From contig DFFT01000082.1 in NCBI GenBank assembly GCA_002372325.1, positions 1 through 18,826 of the forward strand: a stretch of DNA of 18,826 bases, written 5' to 3'. A program made the position numbers and the translations under genes. Source of the DNA: Succinivibrionaceae bacterium UBA3769. Lineage in GTDB: Bacteria > Pseudomonadota > Gammaproteobacteria > Enterobacterales > Succinivibrionaceae. Shown here piece after piece: positions 1 through 6,718 of this stretch. Below the pieces are notes generated by a model. It saw nothing but the letters and a program-made list of their open reading frames with translations. It was not told where the DNA came from and did not search any database. Within the stretch, counting starts at the first letter, position 1; each line of letters begins with the position of its first letter.

Positions 1-1
1 A

Positions 2-43
2 ATGAAAAATGAAGTCGATGAAATGAAGAATGAAGTCGATGAA
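2..43 (+). repeat. 21-bp tandem repeat, two copies, coding
   Basis: Positions 2-22 and 23-43 are 21-base units differing at one base (AAA versus AAG lysine codon). Each encodes MKNEVDE. A degenerate third unit begins at 44 (ATGGAAAAG). More copies may lie upstream of the window. An in-frame heptad-length repeat can lengthen or shorten a coiled coil without shifting the frame. Confidence 0.8.
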
Positions 44-262
44 ATGGAAAAGAAGGTGGCAATAGCTGATGCTATGGCTGAGCAGGAAAGGCAGGCCCGG
101 GAGGAAGCGGAAGCTATGCTTGCACGGGAGAGAAAGGCTCGGGTGGAATCCGATGCCAAATTATTTGCTTTGGAGAATGCTTTTAAGGACATGAAATCAA
201 AGTACGACGAGCTGGCAGCTTTAATGGAAAAATACATGACCAAGCAGCCAATTTTGAATTAG
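2..262 (+). CDS. C-terminal part of a coiled-coil protein of unknown family (5' end outside the window)
   Basis: The frame is open from the left edge to a TAG stop, so the true start probably lies upstream and only about 86 C-terminal residues are seen. The segment is almost wholly charged and heptad-like, rich in Glu, Lys, Ala and Met, as in a long coiled coil. It opens with two copies of the heptad MKNEVDE, so the visible ATGs may be repeat codons rather than starts. Base composition is more AT-rich than the genes downstream, which suggests accessory DNA. Coiled-coil tails of this kind occur at the C-terminus of Rpn-type PD-(D/E)XK nuclease/putative transposase proteins, but no catalytic domain is visible here, so that is only a guess. 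A strong terminator follows 19 bases after the stop. Confidence 0.6.
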   Translation: MKNEVDEMKNEVDEMEKKVAIADAMAEQERQAREEAEAMLARERKARVESDAKLFALENAFKDMKSKYDELAALMEKYMTKQPILN

Positions 263-280
263 TTTCTTTCATCAGCGAAG

Positions 281-316
281 TCCCGTCTCTCTCTTTGGGG
301 AGGCGGGATTTTTTTT
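281..316 (+). terminator. Strong intrinsic terminator
   Basis: The left arm at 281-292 pairs with the right arm at 297-308 over 12 base pairs including G-T wobbles, with a four-base loop. Eight T residues follow at 309-316. It sits 19 bases after the stop of the coiled-coil gene and ends that transcript. Confidence 0.9.
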
Positions 317-527
317 GATGAATTCCGGAGATCTGTCTGTAATTCCGCCGGTGCTGGCAGTCTGGGAATACCGGATTTCCTCGCCCGAAGAACCGGGAAC
401 TTTATGGCGGCAGGAGGGGATCAGACCCCTTTCCGGCAATAGCGACGGGCGTCCGTATTCCCGAAACCTTCCCTCTGCGAGACCGGAGGCATGGCTCTCA
501 GACGTTACGGATCCCCCGCCGGCATTG

Positions 528-536
528 TGCTATAAT
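528..536 (+). promoter_or_regulatory. Extended -10 promoter for the membrane protein / ABC exporter unit
   Basis: The sequence TGCTATAAT is a perfect TATAAT box preceded by the TGn extension. No good -35 hexamer is visible 17 bases upstream, as is common for extended -10 promoters. The same nine bases occur at 3176-3184. Confidence 0.6.
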
Positions 537-668
537 TTCCTGAAGGCTGACGGGACAGCGTTTTCAGGCCGGGAGCCGGAACTGTTTTCGTCTCTGCTGA
601 ATAGGCTTTTTGCGTCCCTGCCGGGCTTCGGGCCGCCTGAAATTGAAATAATGTAGATCCAAGCTGAG

Positions 669-1064
669 ATGACTGTTTTTCTTTTTGTTCTGGCAGCGCT
701 GTTTTATCTGCTGCTGCTTCCCTTTGTGACGATATCATTCCTTACTTTGTGTGCCATAAGAAGCAAGCTGGAATATCCGGAGCTCCTGACCAAAGAAATC
801 TCCTTTGCGGTTATGATTGCGGCAACGCTGATTCTGGAGGGCGGACTCTGGTATTACATGTATTCGGTTTATGCGCTGCCGGCTCAGCTTCTGGCCGCGC
901 TCCCGGCTCTGGCGCTGATGGCGCTGGCTTTCCGGAAATCCCGGCAGGACGTCTTTAATAAGGCATCCCGGCAGCGTTTCTTCATGCTGGGACTGGCAGC
1001 GGCCGTATTTGCGGCTGTCATTATTGCGTTTATTCTCAGATCTCAGGGAATTGTAAGCTTTTGA
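669..1064 (+). CDS. Small four-helix membrane protein, function unknown
   Basis: 131 residues with about four hydrophobic segments (roughly residues 2-25, 42-65, 70-86 and 105-124) separated by short charged loops. It is therefore predicted to be an integral inner-membrane protein. I recognise no family. The start is uncertain: the ATG at 669 has only a weak, badly spaced purine stretch before it. The gene ends 24 bases before the GTG of the ABC exporter, so the two are probably co-transcribed from the extended -10 element at 528-536. The protein might assist or be co-regulated with the exporter, but this rests only on adjacency. Confidence 0.65.
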   Translation: MTVFLFVLAALFYLLLLPFVTISFLTLCAIRSKLEYPELLTKEISFAVMIAATLILEGGLWYYMYSVYALPAQLLAALPALALMALAFRKSRQDVFNKASRQRFFMLGLAAAVFAAVIIAFILRSQGIVSF

Positions 1065-1088
1065 TATTAAGCCTCAGGAGAGTTTGCA

Positions 1089-2927
1089 GTGTTCGGTTTT
1101 TTTGAAAAGCTTATCCCGCCGTTTCCTGAGGATCCTGCTCTCAGCGGAGCTCCTCCCCATACCTTTTTCAGATTTATTTTCTTTTACTCCCGGGGCATCT
1201 GGCGCTATCTTCTGCTGGTGTCATTTCTTTCAGCCCTGGCAGGATTCGGCGAGGCCCTGTTCTTTTACTATATCGGGAGTCTGGTGGATATCCTGGCGGA
1301 GACAGAACCCGCCGCGCTCTGGGAAAAACACCGCGGCACCTTTATCACCTTTGGCATTATTTCCCTGGCGGCGCTTCCCCTGATTCAGACGGCGCACCAT
1401 CTGCTCCTTAATCAGGGAATTCGCAGCAGCTACCCTATGCAGATCCGCTATCGCATGCATTGCCATCTGCTCCGGCAGTCCGTGTCGTTTTTCGCATCCG
1501 AATATGCCGGCAGACTGTCTCAGAAGCTGATGCAGACCTCTCTGGGAATCCGGGATACGGTGCTGAAGTTCATTGACGTCATTGTGCACATGATTGTCTA
1601 CTTCGTCACCATGGTATTCATGCTGGCCGAAACCAATGCCATTCTCATGAGCATCATGCTTTTCTGGCTGTTTCTGTATCTGGGCATCATGTACCATTAC
1701 CTGCCTCTTCTGAGACGGGCCAGCCGCGCGGCTGCCGAAAAGCGTTCGGAAATGGTGGGCTGTCTGGTGGACAGCTATGCCAACATTCAGACGGTGAAGC
1801 TGTTTTCCAAAGGCGCCTACGAGGAACAGCATGCCGCCGGCAACATGAAATCCTGTCTCAGGGCGGAATACCTGCTGATGAGACTGGTAACCCGATTTGA
1901 TCTTTCCGTGCAGTACATAGACTATCTCCTCATAGCCGCCCTGACCTTTATGTCCGTCTGGCTCTGGCAGCAGGGGGTGATTCTGGCCGGCGGCGTTGCC
2001 GTGGCTCTCAGTCTGGCCATCCGGATAAACAACATGTCCCAGTGGGTGATGTGGGAGGTAGGCCTTCTTTTTGACAATATCGGCAATGTGCAGAACGGCA
2101 TGGATACCGTGGCCCGTCCCGTTGCCGTAACGGATCCCGCAAACCCGGCCGTCATGGATTCCTGCCGGGGGGAAATCACCTTCCGCAATGTTGATTTTGC
2201 GTACACCCCGGGAGTCCCGGTGTTTAAAAACCTCTGTCTGACCATCAAGCCGGGGGAGCGCATCGGTCTCGTGGGGCATTCCGGCAGCGGCAAATCAACT
2301 CTGGTAAATCTTCTTCTGCGCTTCTATGACGTAAATTCAGGAGCGGTGCTGGTGGACGGCACTGACGTGAGAACCATGAAGCAGGACGATCTCCGCAGCA
2401 TGATCGCTATGGTTACTCAGGATATCTCCCTCCTGCATCGCTCGGTGCGGGACAATATCATGTACGGCTATGACTATTCGGAGAATTCTGAAAACGTCAT
2501 GCGGGAGGCAGCTCACAAGGCCGAGGCTGATGACTTTATTGTCAATCTCAGCGATGCCATGGGCCATCAGGGATATGACACCCAGGTAGGGGAGCGGGGC
2601 GTGCGGCTTTCCGGCGGCCAGCGGCAGCGCATTGCCATTGCCCGGGTGATTATCAGAAACTCCCCGATTCTGATCCTGGACGAGGCGACCTCCGCTCTGG
2701 ATTCCGAAATCGAGGACATTGTGAAAAAGAATCTCGAGGGCATTATGCAGGGAAAGACGGTAATCGCCATCGCCCACCGGCTTTCCACCATTGCCGCCAT
2801 GGATCGGCTTATTGTGCTGGAACACGGTGTTATTGCCGAGGAGGGCACCCACGAGGAGCTCCTGGAAAAGAACGGCATTTACGCCTCCATGTGGCATAAG
2901 CAGACCGGGGGCTTTCTGGGCGAGTAG
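1089..2927 (+). CDS. ABC exporter, fused membrane and ATPase domains
   Basis: A 612-residue half-transporter that should work as a homodimer in the inner membrane, exporting a lipid, peptide or drug-like substrate. The N-terminal part, to about residue 330, holds six hydrophobic segments of the type I exporter fold. The nucleotide-binding domain follows with Walker A GHSGSGKST at 396-404, the signature LSGGQ at 507-511, Walker B ILILDE ending at D531-E532 and the H-loop histidine at 563. All key residues are intact, so it should hydrolyse ATP. The start is GTG at 1089, with AGGAG at 1076-1080 eight bases upstream. The substrate cannot be read from the sequence. MsbA-like and multidrug-type exporters share this layout, and I see no peptidase or accessory domain that would narrow it. 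Confidence 0.93.
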   Translation: MFGFFEKLIPPFPEDPALSGAPPHTFFRFIFFYSRGIWRYLLLVSFLSALAGFGEALFFYYIGSLVDILAETEPAALWEKHRGTFITFGIISLAALPLIQTAHHLLLNQGIRSSYPMQIRYRMHCHLLRQSVSFFASEYAGRLSQKLMQTSLGIRDTVLKFIDVIVHMIVYFVTMVFMLAETNAILMSIMLFWLFLYLGIMYHYLPLLRRASRAAAEKRSEMVGCLVDSYANIQTVKLFSKGAYEEQHAAGNMKSCLRAEYLLMRLVTRFDLSVQYIDYLLIAALTFMSVWLWQQGVILAGGVAVALSLAIRINNMSQWVMWEVGLLFDNIGNVQNGMDTVARPVAVTDPANPAVMDSCRGEITFRNVDFAYTPGVPVFKNLCLTIKPGERIGLVGHSGSGKSTLVNLLLRFYDVNSGAVLVDGTDVRTMKQDDLRSMIAMVTQDISLLHRSVRDNIMYGYDYSENSENVMREAAHKAEADDFIVNLSDAMGHQGYDTQVGERGVRLSGGQRQRIAIARVIIRNSPILILDEATSALDSEIEDIVKKNLEGIMQGKTVIAIAHRLSTIAAMDRLIVLEHGVIAEEGTHEELLEKNGIYASMWHKQTGGFLGE

Positions 2928-2959
2928 CGGAGTTCGGTAAAACCGGCCCTGAGCTCCGC
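2927..2959 (+). terminator. Possible terminator after the ABC exporter
   Basis: An imperfect inverted repeat starts at the exporter stop codon: nine pairs with one G-T wobble between 2927-2935 and 2951-2959. It is followed at once by ATTTG and then by a long pyrimidine-rich stretch rather than a clean T-run. It is weaker than the other terminators here. Confidence 0.4.
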
Positions 2960-3175
2960 ATTTGTTCCGCGGTGCTCTTTTTACTTATTTTTCATCCTTT
3001 TCTTCCCCTTTTTCCATGTTGTCATTATTGTCCTTTTTGTCAGTTTTTTCGTTTCTTTATCGGCTATCTGTGCATTTTTTAATCAAAGTTACGACCAAAA
3101 CCATGATAGCAGTTGTATAATTTTATTCAAAAAGCATGAATTTAACGACGTCATATGTATTCTTTTTATAAAGTT

Positions 3176-3184
3176 TGCTATAAT
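3176..3184 (+). promoter_or_regulatory. Extended -10 promoter of the YebG-family gene
   Basis: TGCTATAAT, with TATAAT at 3179-3184, lies 28 bases before the ATG at 3213, so the leader is very short (about 20 bases). The region upstream is AT-rich. I see no CTGT-N8-ACAG LexA box across it, although E. coli yebG is an SOS gene. Confidence 0.6.
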
Positions 3185-3212
3185 AACAATGTAACCACTT
3201 TTGGAGGCAGGT

Positions 3213-3632
3213 ATGTCGCATACAATGACAGTTGAATATGTAATCAGGAACAATAAAGGTGAGGAAGTGGCCAGATTTCAGGATCTTGCAGAGGCCCGGA
3301 GATATGACCGGGTGCTCACGGCAGCGGAGCAGCTTTTTGAGCTTTTCAGGGAAATTCCGGCTCTTTCCGGGGTTGATGACGCCGTTATGGATGAGGTTTC
3401 CTTTCAGATCGCCCGGAGAAGCGGGGAGGTGATGCCCATTTTAAGCCGAATTGGCCGGGAGAAGGCTTCCGGAGGCCGCGGCGAGAAGCAGGTTCCCGAA
3501 AGGGAGACGGAGTCCCGGGAGGCTTCCGCAGCTGCCGGAGATACGGAGCCCGGGAATGCCGCAGCGGCCGCGGCGGAAATGCCGGAATCCGGAGACCGTA
3601 TCCGGGGCAGAGCCCGCAGCAAGGCGGCCTGA
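3213..3632 (+). CDS. yebG: YebG-family protein with a long Ala/Glu-rich tail
   Basis: 139 residues. Residues 5-80 match my recollection of E. coli YebG, a small DNA-damage-inducible protein of unclear function: the V-x-YVIR strand, GEE, then the EAxxYDxxL.AAEQL helix, and a final segment around residues 60-80. Residues 81-139 are an extra low-complexity tail rich in Ala, Glu, Gly and Arg. E. coli YebG is only about 96 residues, with a shorter acidic tail. I chose the ATG at 3213 because GGAGG at 3203-3207 stands five bases before it; a TTG four codons upstream overlaps that ribosome binding site. The gene is monocistronic, with a promoter at 3176-3184 and a terminator at 3689-3721. The family call is from pattern memory. 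Confidence 0.75.
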   Translation: MSHTMTVEYVIRNNKGEEVARFQDLAEARRYDRVLTAAEQLFELFREIPALSGVDDAVMDEVSFQIARRSGEVMPILSRIGREKASGGRGEKQVPERETESREASAAAGDTEPGNAAAAAAEMPESGDRIRGRARSKAA

Positions 3633-3688
3633 GACTTCCTGCCGGGTTAAAGAGCTATTCGAGTAAATTTTATTCTCCAAGTGAATTT

Positions 3689-3721
3689 GCCGGGAGTCTG
3701 CGAGCCTCCCGGTCTTTTTTT
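3689..3721 (+). terminator. Intrinsic terminator of the YebG-family gene
   Basis: CCGGGAG at 3690-3696 pairs with CTCCCGG at 3706-3712 around a nine-base loop. A T-rich tail runs from 3713 to 3721. It lies 57 bases after the stop codon. Confidence 0.85.
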
Positions 3722-3734
3722 ACGAGGCCCGGTT

Positions 3735-3809
3735 TCATAAGCTCTCACGGTAATTTTTGGCAACAGCTTTACGGATCTCCGCCAAAGAATAATCTGTGAG
3801 GTTGATCAT
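3735..3809 (-). CDS. Possible 24-residue small protein or gene fragment
   Basis: On the minus strand an ATG at 3809 opens a 24-codon frame ending in TGA at 3737-3735. The product begins MINLTDYSL and continues as a clean amphipathic helix ending RESL, which looks more like real protein than most chance frames. I see no ribosome binding site before it, and it overlaps the suggested folE promoter. It may be a small protein, the relic of a lost gene, or chance. Confidence 0.2.
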   Translation of the reverse strand: MINLTDYSLAEIRKAVAKNYRESL

Positions 3810-3829
3810 AGTTGCAAATGTAGTAAAAT
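3802..3829 (+). promoter_or_regulatory. folE: Probable promoter of the folE-glycosylation operon
   Basis: A TTGATC -35-like hexamer at 3802-3807 and a TAAAAT -10-like hexamer at 3824-3829 are 16 bases apart. The ATG of folE lies 86 bases downstream. No other candidate this good is seen between 3722 and 3915. Confidence 0.45.
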
Positions 3830-3915
3830 ATGCGCATTACCGCGGGGCAGGGGCCGTGTGAGGCATAAGCGGCAAAACAGACGGAAAACGGGCAAAAAAG
3901 CGCCGGGAGGCAGAT

Positions 3916-4566
3916 ATGGCAGAGATCAGCAAAGAGGCGGAGCTGGTGCGTTCGGCTTTGATAAAGGCGGGACTGGAAACTCCTCTTATTCCGGTTGCTA
4001 TGGACAGCGCGGAAAAGAAGGAGCAGATTGCCGCTCATTTCAGATCGGTAATGCAGATCCTGGGACTGGATCTCACCGATGATTCCCTGGAAAAATCTCC
4101 GGAGCGCATTGCCAGAATGTACGTGGATGAAATATTTTCCGGCCTGGACTATGCCAACTTCCCCAAGATCACCGTTATTGAAAACAAAATGCACGTGGAT
4201 GAAATGGTCAAGGTGCGGGACATTACCATGACCAGCACCTGCGAGCATCACTTCGTTACCATTGACGGCCATGCCAAGGTGGCCTACATGCCCAATACCA
4301 AGGTTATCGGCCTCTCCAAAATCAACCGCATCGTCAAGTTCTTCGCCCGCCGCCCGCAGGTTCAGGAACGGCTGACCCGGCAGATTCTGGTGGCGCTGCA
4401 GACCCTTCTGGAAACCGAAAACGTCGCGGTCTCCATTACGGCCACGCACTACTGCGTCAAGGCCCGGGGGGTGGAGGATCCTACCAGCTCCACCACCACT
4501 ACGGCTCTGGGGGGCTTCTTTAAGAAGAACTCCGCTTCCAGACATGAATTCCTGACTGATGACTGA
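3916..4566 (+). CDS. folE: GTP cyclohydrolase I (type IA, zinc-dependent)
   Basis: 216 residues, close to the 222 of E. coli FolE. The enzyme converts GTP to 7,8-dihydroneopterin triphosphate plus formate, the first step of tetrahydrofolate synthesis, and acts as a cytoplasmic decamer. The zinc ligands are present: Cys109 and His112 in TCEHH, and Cys180 in the THYC motif. The GLSKINR segment and the RRPQVQERLT helix of the active site are also intact. The ATG at 3916 has GGGAGG at 3905-3910, five bases upstream. The stop codon overlaps the ATG of the next gene by eight bases, so the downstream glycosylation genes are translationally coupled to it. That is an unusual partnership, with no obvious metabolic logic. 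Confidence 0.96.
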   Translation: MAEISKEAELVRSALIKAGLETPLIPVAMDSAEKKEQIAAHFRSVMQILGLDLTDDSLEKSPERIARMYVDEIFSGLDYANFPKITVIENKMHVDEMVKVRDITMTSTCEHHFVTIDGHAKVAYMPNTKVIGLSKINRIVKFFARRPQVQERLTRQILVALQTLLETENVAVSITATHYCVKARGVEDPTSSTTTTALGGFFKKNSASRHEFLTDD

Positions 4567-5131
4567 AAGAGTATTGCGAGGCGGCCACGGAACCGCCTTT
4601 AATTTTATGGCCCTCCTCACGGCCTTTGCCGGTATTGCCGGGCTTGCGGTTTATTATTTCTACGTGCTGTCCCTGTATCGGGATCGGGATGTTTCCGAGG
4701 CTTACGATGCCTATTTTATCAGTCACCGCATCCGCTTCTGGAACCGCTATCAGACCCTTTATGTGATCCCGGGGCGGATCTACAGCACCGTCTGGGAGCG
4801 GCCGTCGTTTTTCGGGCGGGACAACGTGGATCCTCCGGACGAGGACAGCGGGGGACTTTCCATCAGGGAACTGGTGCCGCTCCGTTTCAAGCTTTATTCC
4901 TGCAGCGAGAACTATTCTCTGAGGATCCGGGTCTATAATCAGGAGCCGGGGGAGCTGGATCTTCTGGCCGGAAACAAGTCCTACACCGCCCGGTTCCTGA
5001 AGGCGGGAGTGAACGAGACGGTGTTTCCGGTGCCGCTGGAGGAGCTTTCCTGCGTTCCCGGGGATACCCTGGAGCTCTTCCTGAAAACCAGTCATCCGGT
5101 TAAGGTGCTAAGTGTGGGGTTTGAAATATGA
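4559..5131 (+). CDS. Single-pass membrane protein with an extracytoplasmic domain, unknown family
   Basis: 190 residues. One hydrophobic helix at about residues 13-38 is followed by roughly 150 residues with alternating hydrophobic and polar stretches and many aromatic residues, which looks like a mostly beta periplasmic domain. The absence of further helices suggests an N-terminal anchor with the C-terminal domain outside the cytoplasm. I recognise no family. The ATG at 4559 overlaps the folE stop by eight bases, and the TGA stop shares ATGA with the glycosyltransferase start at 5128. Its place as first gene of a GtrA/GtrB/GT-C set suggests a role in that pathway, for example acceptor recognition or complex scaffolding. 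This is inference from context. Confidence 0.8.
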   Translation: MTERVLRGGHGTAFNFMALLTAFAGIAGLAVYYFYVLSLYRDRDVSEAYDAYFISHRIRFWNRYQTLYVIPGRIYSTVWERPSFFGRDNVDPPDEDSGGLSIRELVPLRFKLYSCSENYSLRIRVYNQEPGELDLLAGNKSYTARFLKAGVNETVFPVPLEELSCVPGDTLELFLKTSHPVKVLSVGFEI

Positions 5132-6174
5132 AAAACCATGACAGCTATACGATTTCCCTGCTGATTCCCGTCTACAACGAGGAAGCCACCATCATGAAGT
5201 TTTATGAGGAGGTTTCCCGGGTGACCGCGCCCGAGGGGGAGCATCTCGAGTTCGTGTTTATCAATGACGGCAGCAGCGACGGCAGCACGGCCATCATCAG
5301 GGAGCTCATTAAACGGGACTCCCGGGTGGCCCTCATTAACTTTTCCAGAAATTTCGGCAAGGAATCCGCCGTGACTGCCGGACTCCGCAGCGTGAAAAGC
5401 GATGCCGTGATCCCCATTGACGTGGATCTGCAGGATCCCCCGGAGCTCATACTGACCTTTATCAGGGAATGGCGGGAGCACGGCTATCATACCGTATACG
5501 GCGTCCGGGCCGACAGAACCCGGGACTCCTTTATGAAGCGCCTCACCGCCGGGTGGTTCTACCGCATTTTCAACATGCTGAGTGCCAAGGTGAAGCTCCC
5601 GGAGAATGTGGGAGATTTCCGGCTTATCGATCGGAAGGTTATCGACGCCATCAAGGATCTGCCGGAGCGCGATCGCTTTATGAAGGGCATTTTTGCCTGG
5701 GCAGGCTTTACCAGCTATGGTGTCCCCTATGAGCGTCCGGCCCGATCCGGGGGAAGCTCCAAGTTCAATTACTGGAAGCTCTGGAATTTCGCCCTGGACG
5801 GCATTTTCAGCTTTTCTTCCGCGCCTCTCCGTATCTGGAGCTATCTCGGAGCCTTTCTGGGACTTATCAGCGCCATCTACATGGTTTACATTATTTCCAA
5901 AACCGTTTTTCTGGGAGTGGATACCCCGGGCTATGCCTCCACCATGGCGGCGATCCTTTTTCTGGGTTCGGTGCAGCTCATTTCCATCGGGGTGCTGGGA
6001 GAGTATATCGGCCGGATCTTCATGGAGGTCAAAAGGCGGCCGATATATGTCATAAACGAAATTGAGGGCGGCCGCAGCGGCGCCGGATTCATCAGATCCG
6101 GCGAGAAGGGTGAAAAGGGCGAAAAAGGTGAAAATGGCGGCCGGGATCCTGAAGCCGGCAGAAAGGAGCAGTAA
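5128..6174 (+). CDS. GtrB-like polyprenyl-phosphate glycosyltransferase (GT2)
   Basis: 348 residues. The cytoplasmic GT-A domain shows PVYNEE near the N-terminus, NDGSSDGS at 46-53 and the DVDLQD metal/nucleotide site with D98 and D100, as in GtrB, ArnC and dolichol-phosphate-mannose synthases. Two membrane helices follow (about residues 235-265 and 275-300), with the LGEYIGRIF element typical of GtrB. The expected reaction is transfer of a sugar from a nucleotide-sugar to undecaprenyl phosphate at the inner face of the membrane. The sugar cannot be read. The last 24 residues are hydrophilic and include four GEK/GEN triplets (325-336), which I do not expect in this family. ATG overlaps the preceding stop; the stop lies one base before the start of the flippase gene. 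Confidence 0.92.
   Translation: MKNHDSYTISLLIPVYNEEATIMKFYEEVSRVTAPEGEHLEFVFINDGSSDGSTAIIRELIKRDSRVALINFSRNFGKESAVTAGLRSVKSDAVIPIDVDLQDPPELILTFIREWREHGYHTVYGVRADRTRDSFMKRLTAGWFYRIFNMLSAKVKLPENVGDFRLIDRKVIDAIKDLPERDRFMKGIFAWAGFTSYGVPYERPARSGGSSKFNYWKLWNFALDGIFSFSSAPLRIWSYLGAFLGLISAIYMVYIISKTVFLGVDTPGYASTMAAILFLGSVQLISIGVLGEYIGRIFMEVKRRPIYVINEIEGGRSGAGFIRSGEKGEKGEKGENGGRDPEAGRKEQ
6100..6135 (+). repeat. Four Gly-Glu-Lys/Asn triplets in the GtrB-like tail
   Basis: Four nine-base units encode GEK, GEK, GEK and GEN at residues 325-336. The third codon bases differ between units, which argues against a very recent expansion. The repeat lies after the last membrane helix on the cytoplasmic tail. 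Confidence 0.7.
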
Positions 6175-6175
6175 A

Positions 6176-6718
6176 TTGCAGGCTGAGCAGACTGACAAGA
6201 GAGCCCCGGCAATGCAGGAGCTCTTCCGGATCGCAAGGTTTATTCTGGTGGGCGGCCTGGCCACCCTGACCGATCTTCTGGTGAGCTTTTTACTGGTTTC
6301 GGTTATCGGTGTCCGAAATTTTGCGGCAGCGGTTTCCGCCCTGGGAATTTCTCCCGCGCTGGCGGCGCAGCATTTTGAGGAGGGCGTGACGGCGCTGGCC
6401 TTTATGCTGGCTTTTGCGGTCTCCTATTACGGCCACAGTTCAGTGACCTTTCATGCGGCGAGATCCCGGGCGGTGCTTCTGAGAATGTTCGCGGCCTCTC
6501 TCATGGCTCTGGCGCTCCGGGTGGCTTTGGTATACGGCATCAAGGAGCTTCTGGGCTGGGGAGAGCAGGGGGCTCCCGTGTATCAGCTGGAAACCGCTGT
6601 CCTGACCATCCCCCTGAGTTTTTCCCTGAACGCCTCCTACATTCCGCTTCTGGTCTCCATGGCGCTGGTTACCGTTCTTAGTTATTTCCTCTTTAAGCGC
6701 TGGGTGTTCCGGAAATGA
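6176..6718 (+). CDS. GtrA-like flippase
   Basis: 180 residues from the TTG at 6176. That start is chosen because AAGGAG at 6163-6168 lies seven bases upstream and the start is one base after the glycosyltransferase stop; an ATG at 6212 is an alternative. Four hydrophobic segments are seen (about residues 20-40, 75-95, 100-125 and 155-175). They carry the N-terminal RFILVGGLATLTDLLVSF pattern and the C-terminal F..KRWVF ending, both typical of the GtrA/DPMS3 family. These proteins are thought to flip polyprenyl-phosphate-linked sugar across the inner membrane, working with the GtrB-type enzyme encoded just upstream. The stop shares ATGA with the following GT-C gene. Confidence 0.88.
   Translation: MQAEQTDKRAPAMQELFRIARFILVGGLATLTDLLVSFLLVSVIGVRNFAAAVSALGISPALAAQHFEEGVTALAFMLAFAVSYYGHSSVTFHAARSRAVLLRMFAASLMALALRVALVYGIKELLGWGEQGAPVYQLETAVLTIPLSFSLNASYIPLLVSMALVTVLSYFLFKRWVFRK

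Larger units (their letters stand above)
263..668. other. Intergenic region without a convincing gene
   Basis: About 400 bases. The first 54 hold the terminator of the upstream gene. A 113-codon frame at 315-656 is open, but it starts inside the terminator T-tract, has no ribosome binding site and reads as low-order protein with many Pro, Ser and Gly residues, so I do not call it. The clearest signal is the extended -10 element at 528-536, which would give a leader of about 125 bases before the gene at 669. Confidence 0.6.

Noticed and set aside
315..656. 113-codon open frame on the + strand
   Set aside because: It starts within the T-tract of a terminator, has no ribosome binding site, has an unconvincing composition and contains the extended -10 element at 528-536.
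3858..4082. Short + strand frame overlapping the folE start
   Set aside because: It overlaps folE out of frame and includes the folE ribosome binding site; its content is low-order and basic.
6062..6175. Earlier start for the GtrA-like gene
   Set aside because: It would overlap the upstream gene by 113 bases, adds a hydrophilic Ala/Lys head foreign to the family and ignores the good ribosome binding site before the TTG at 6176.
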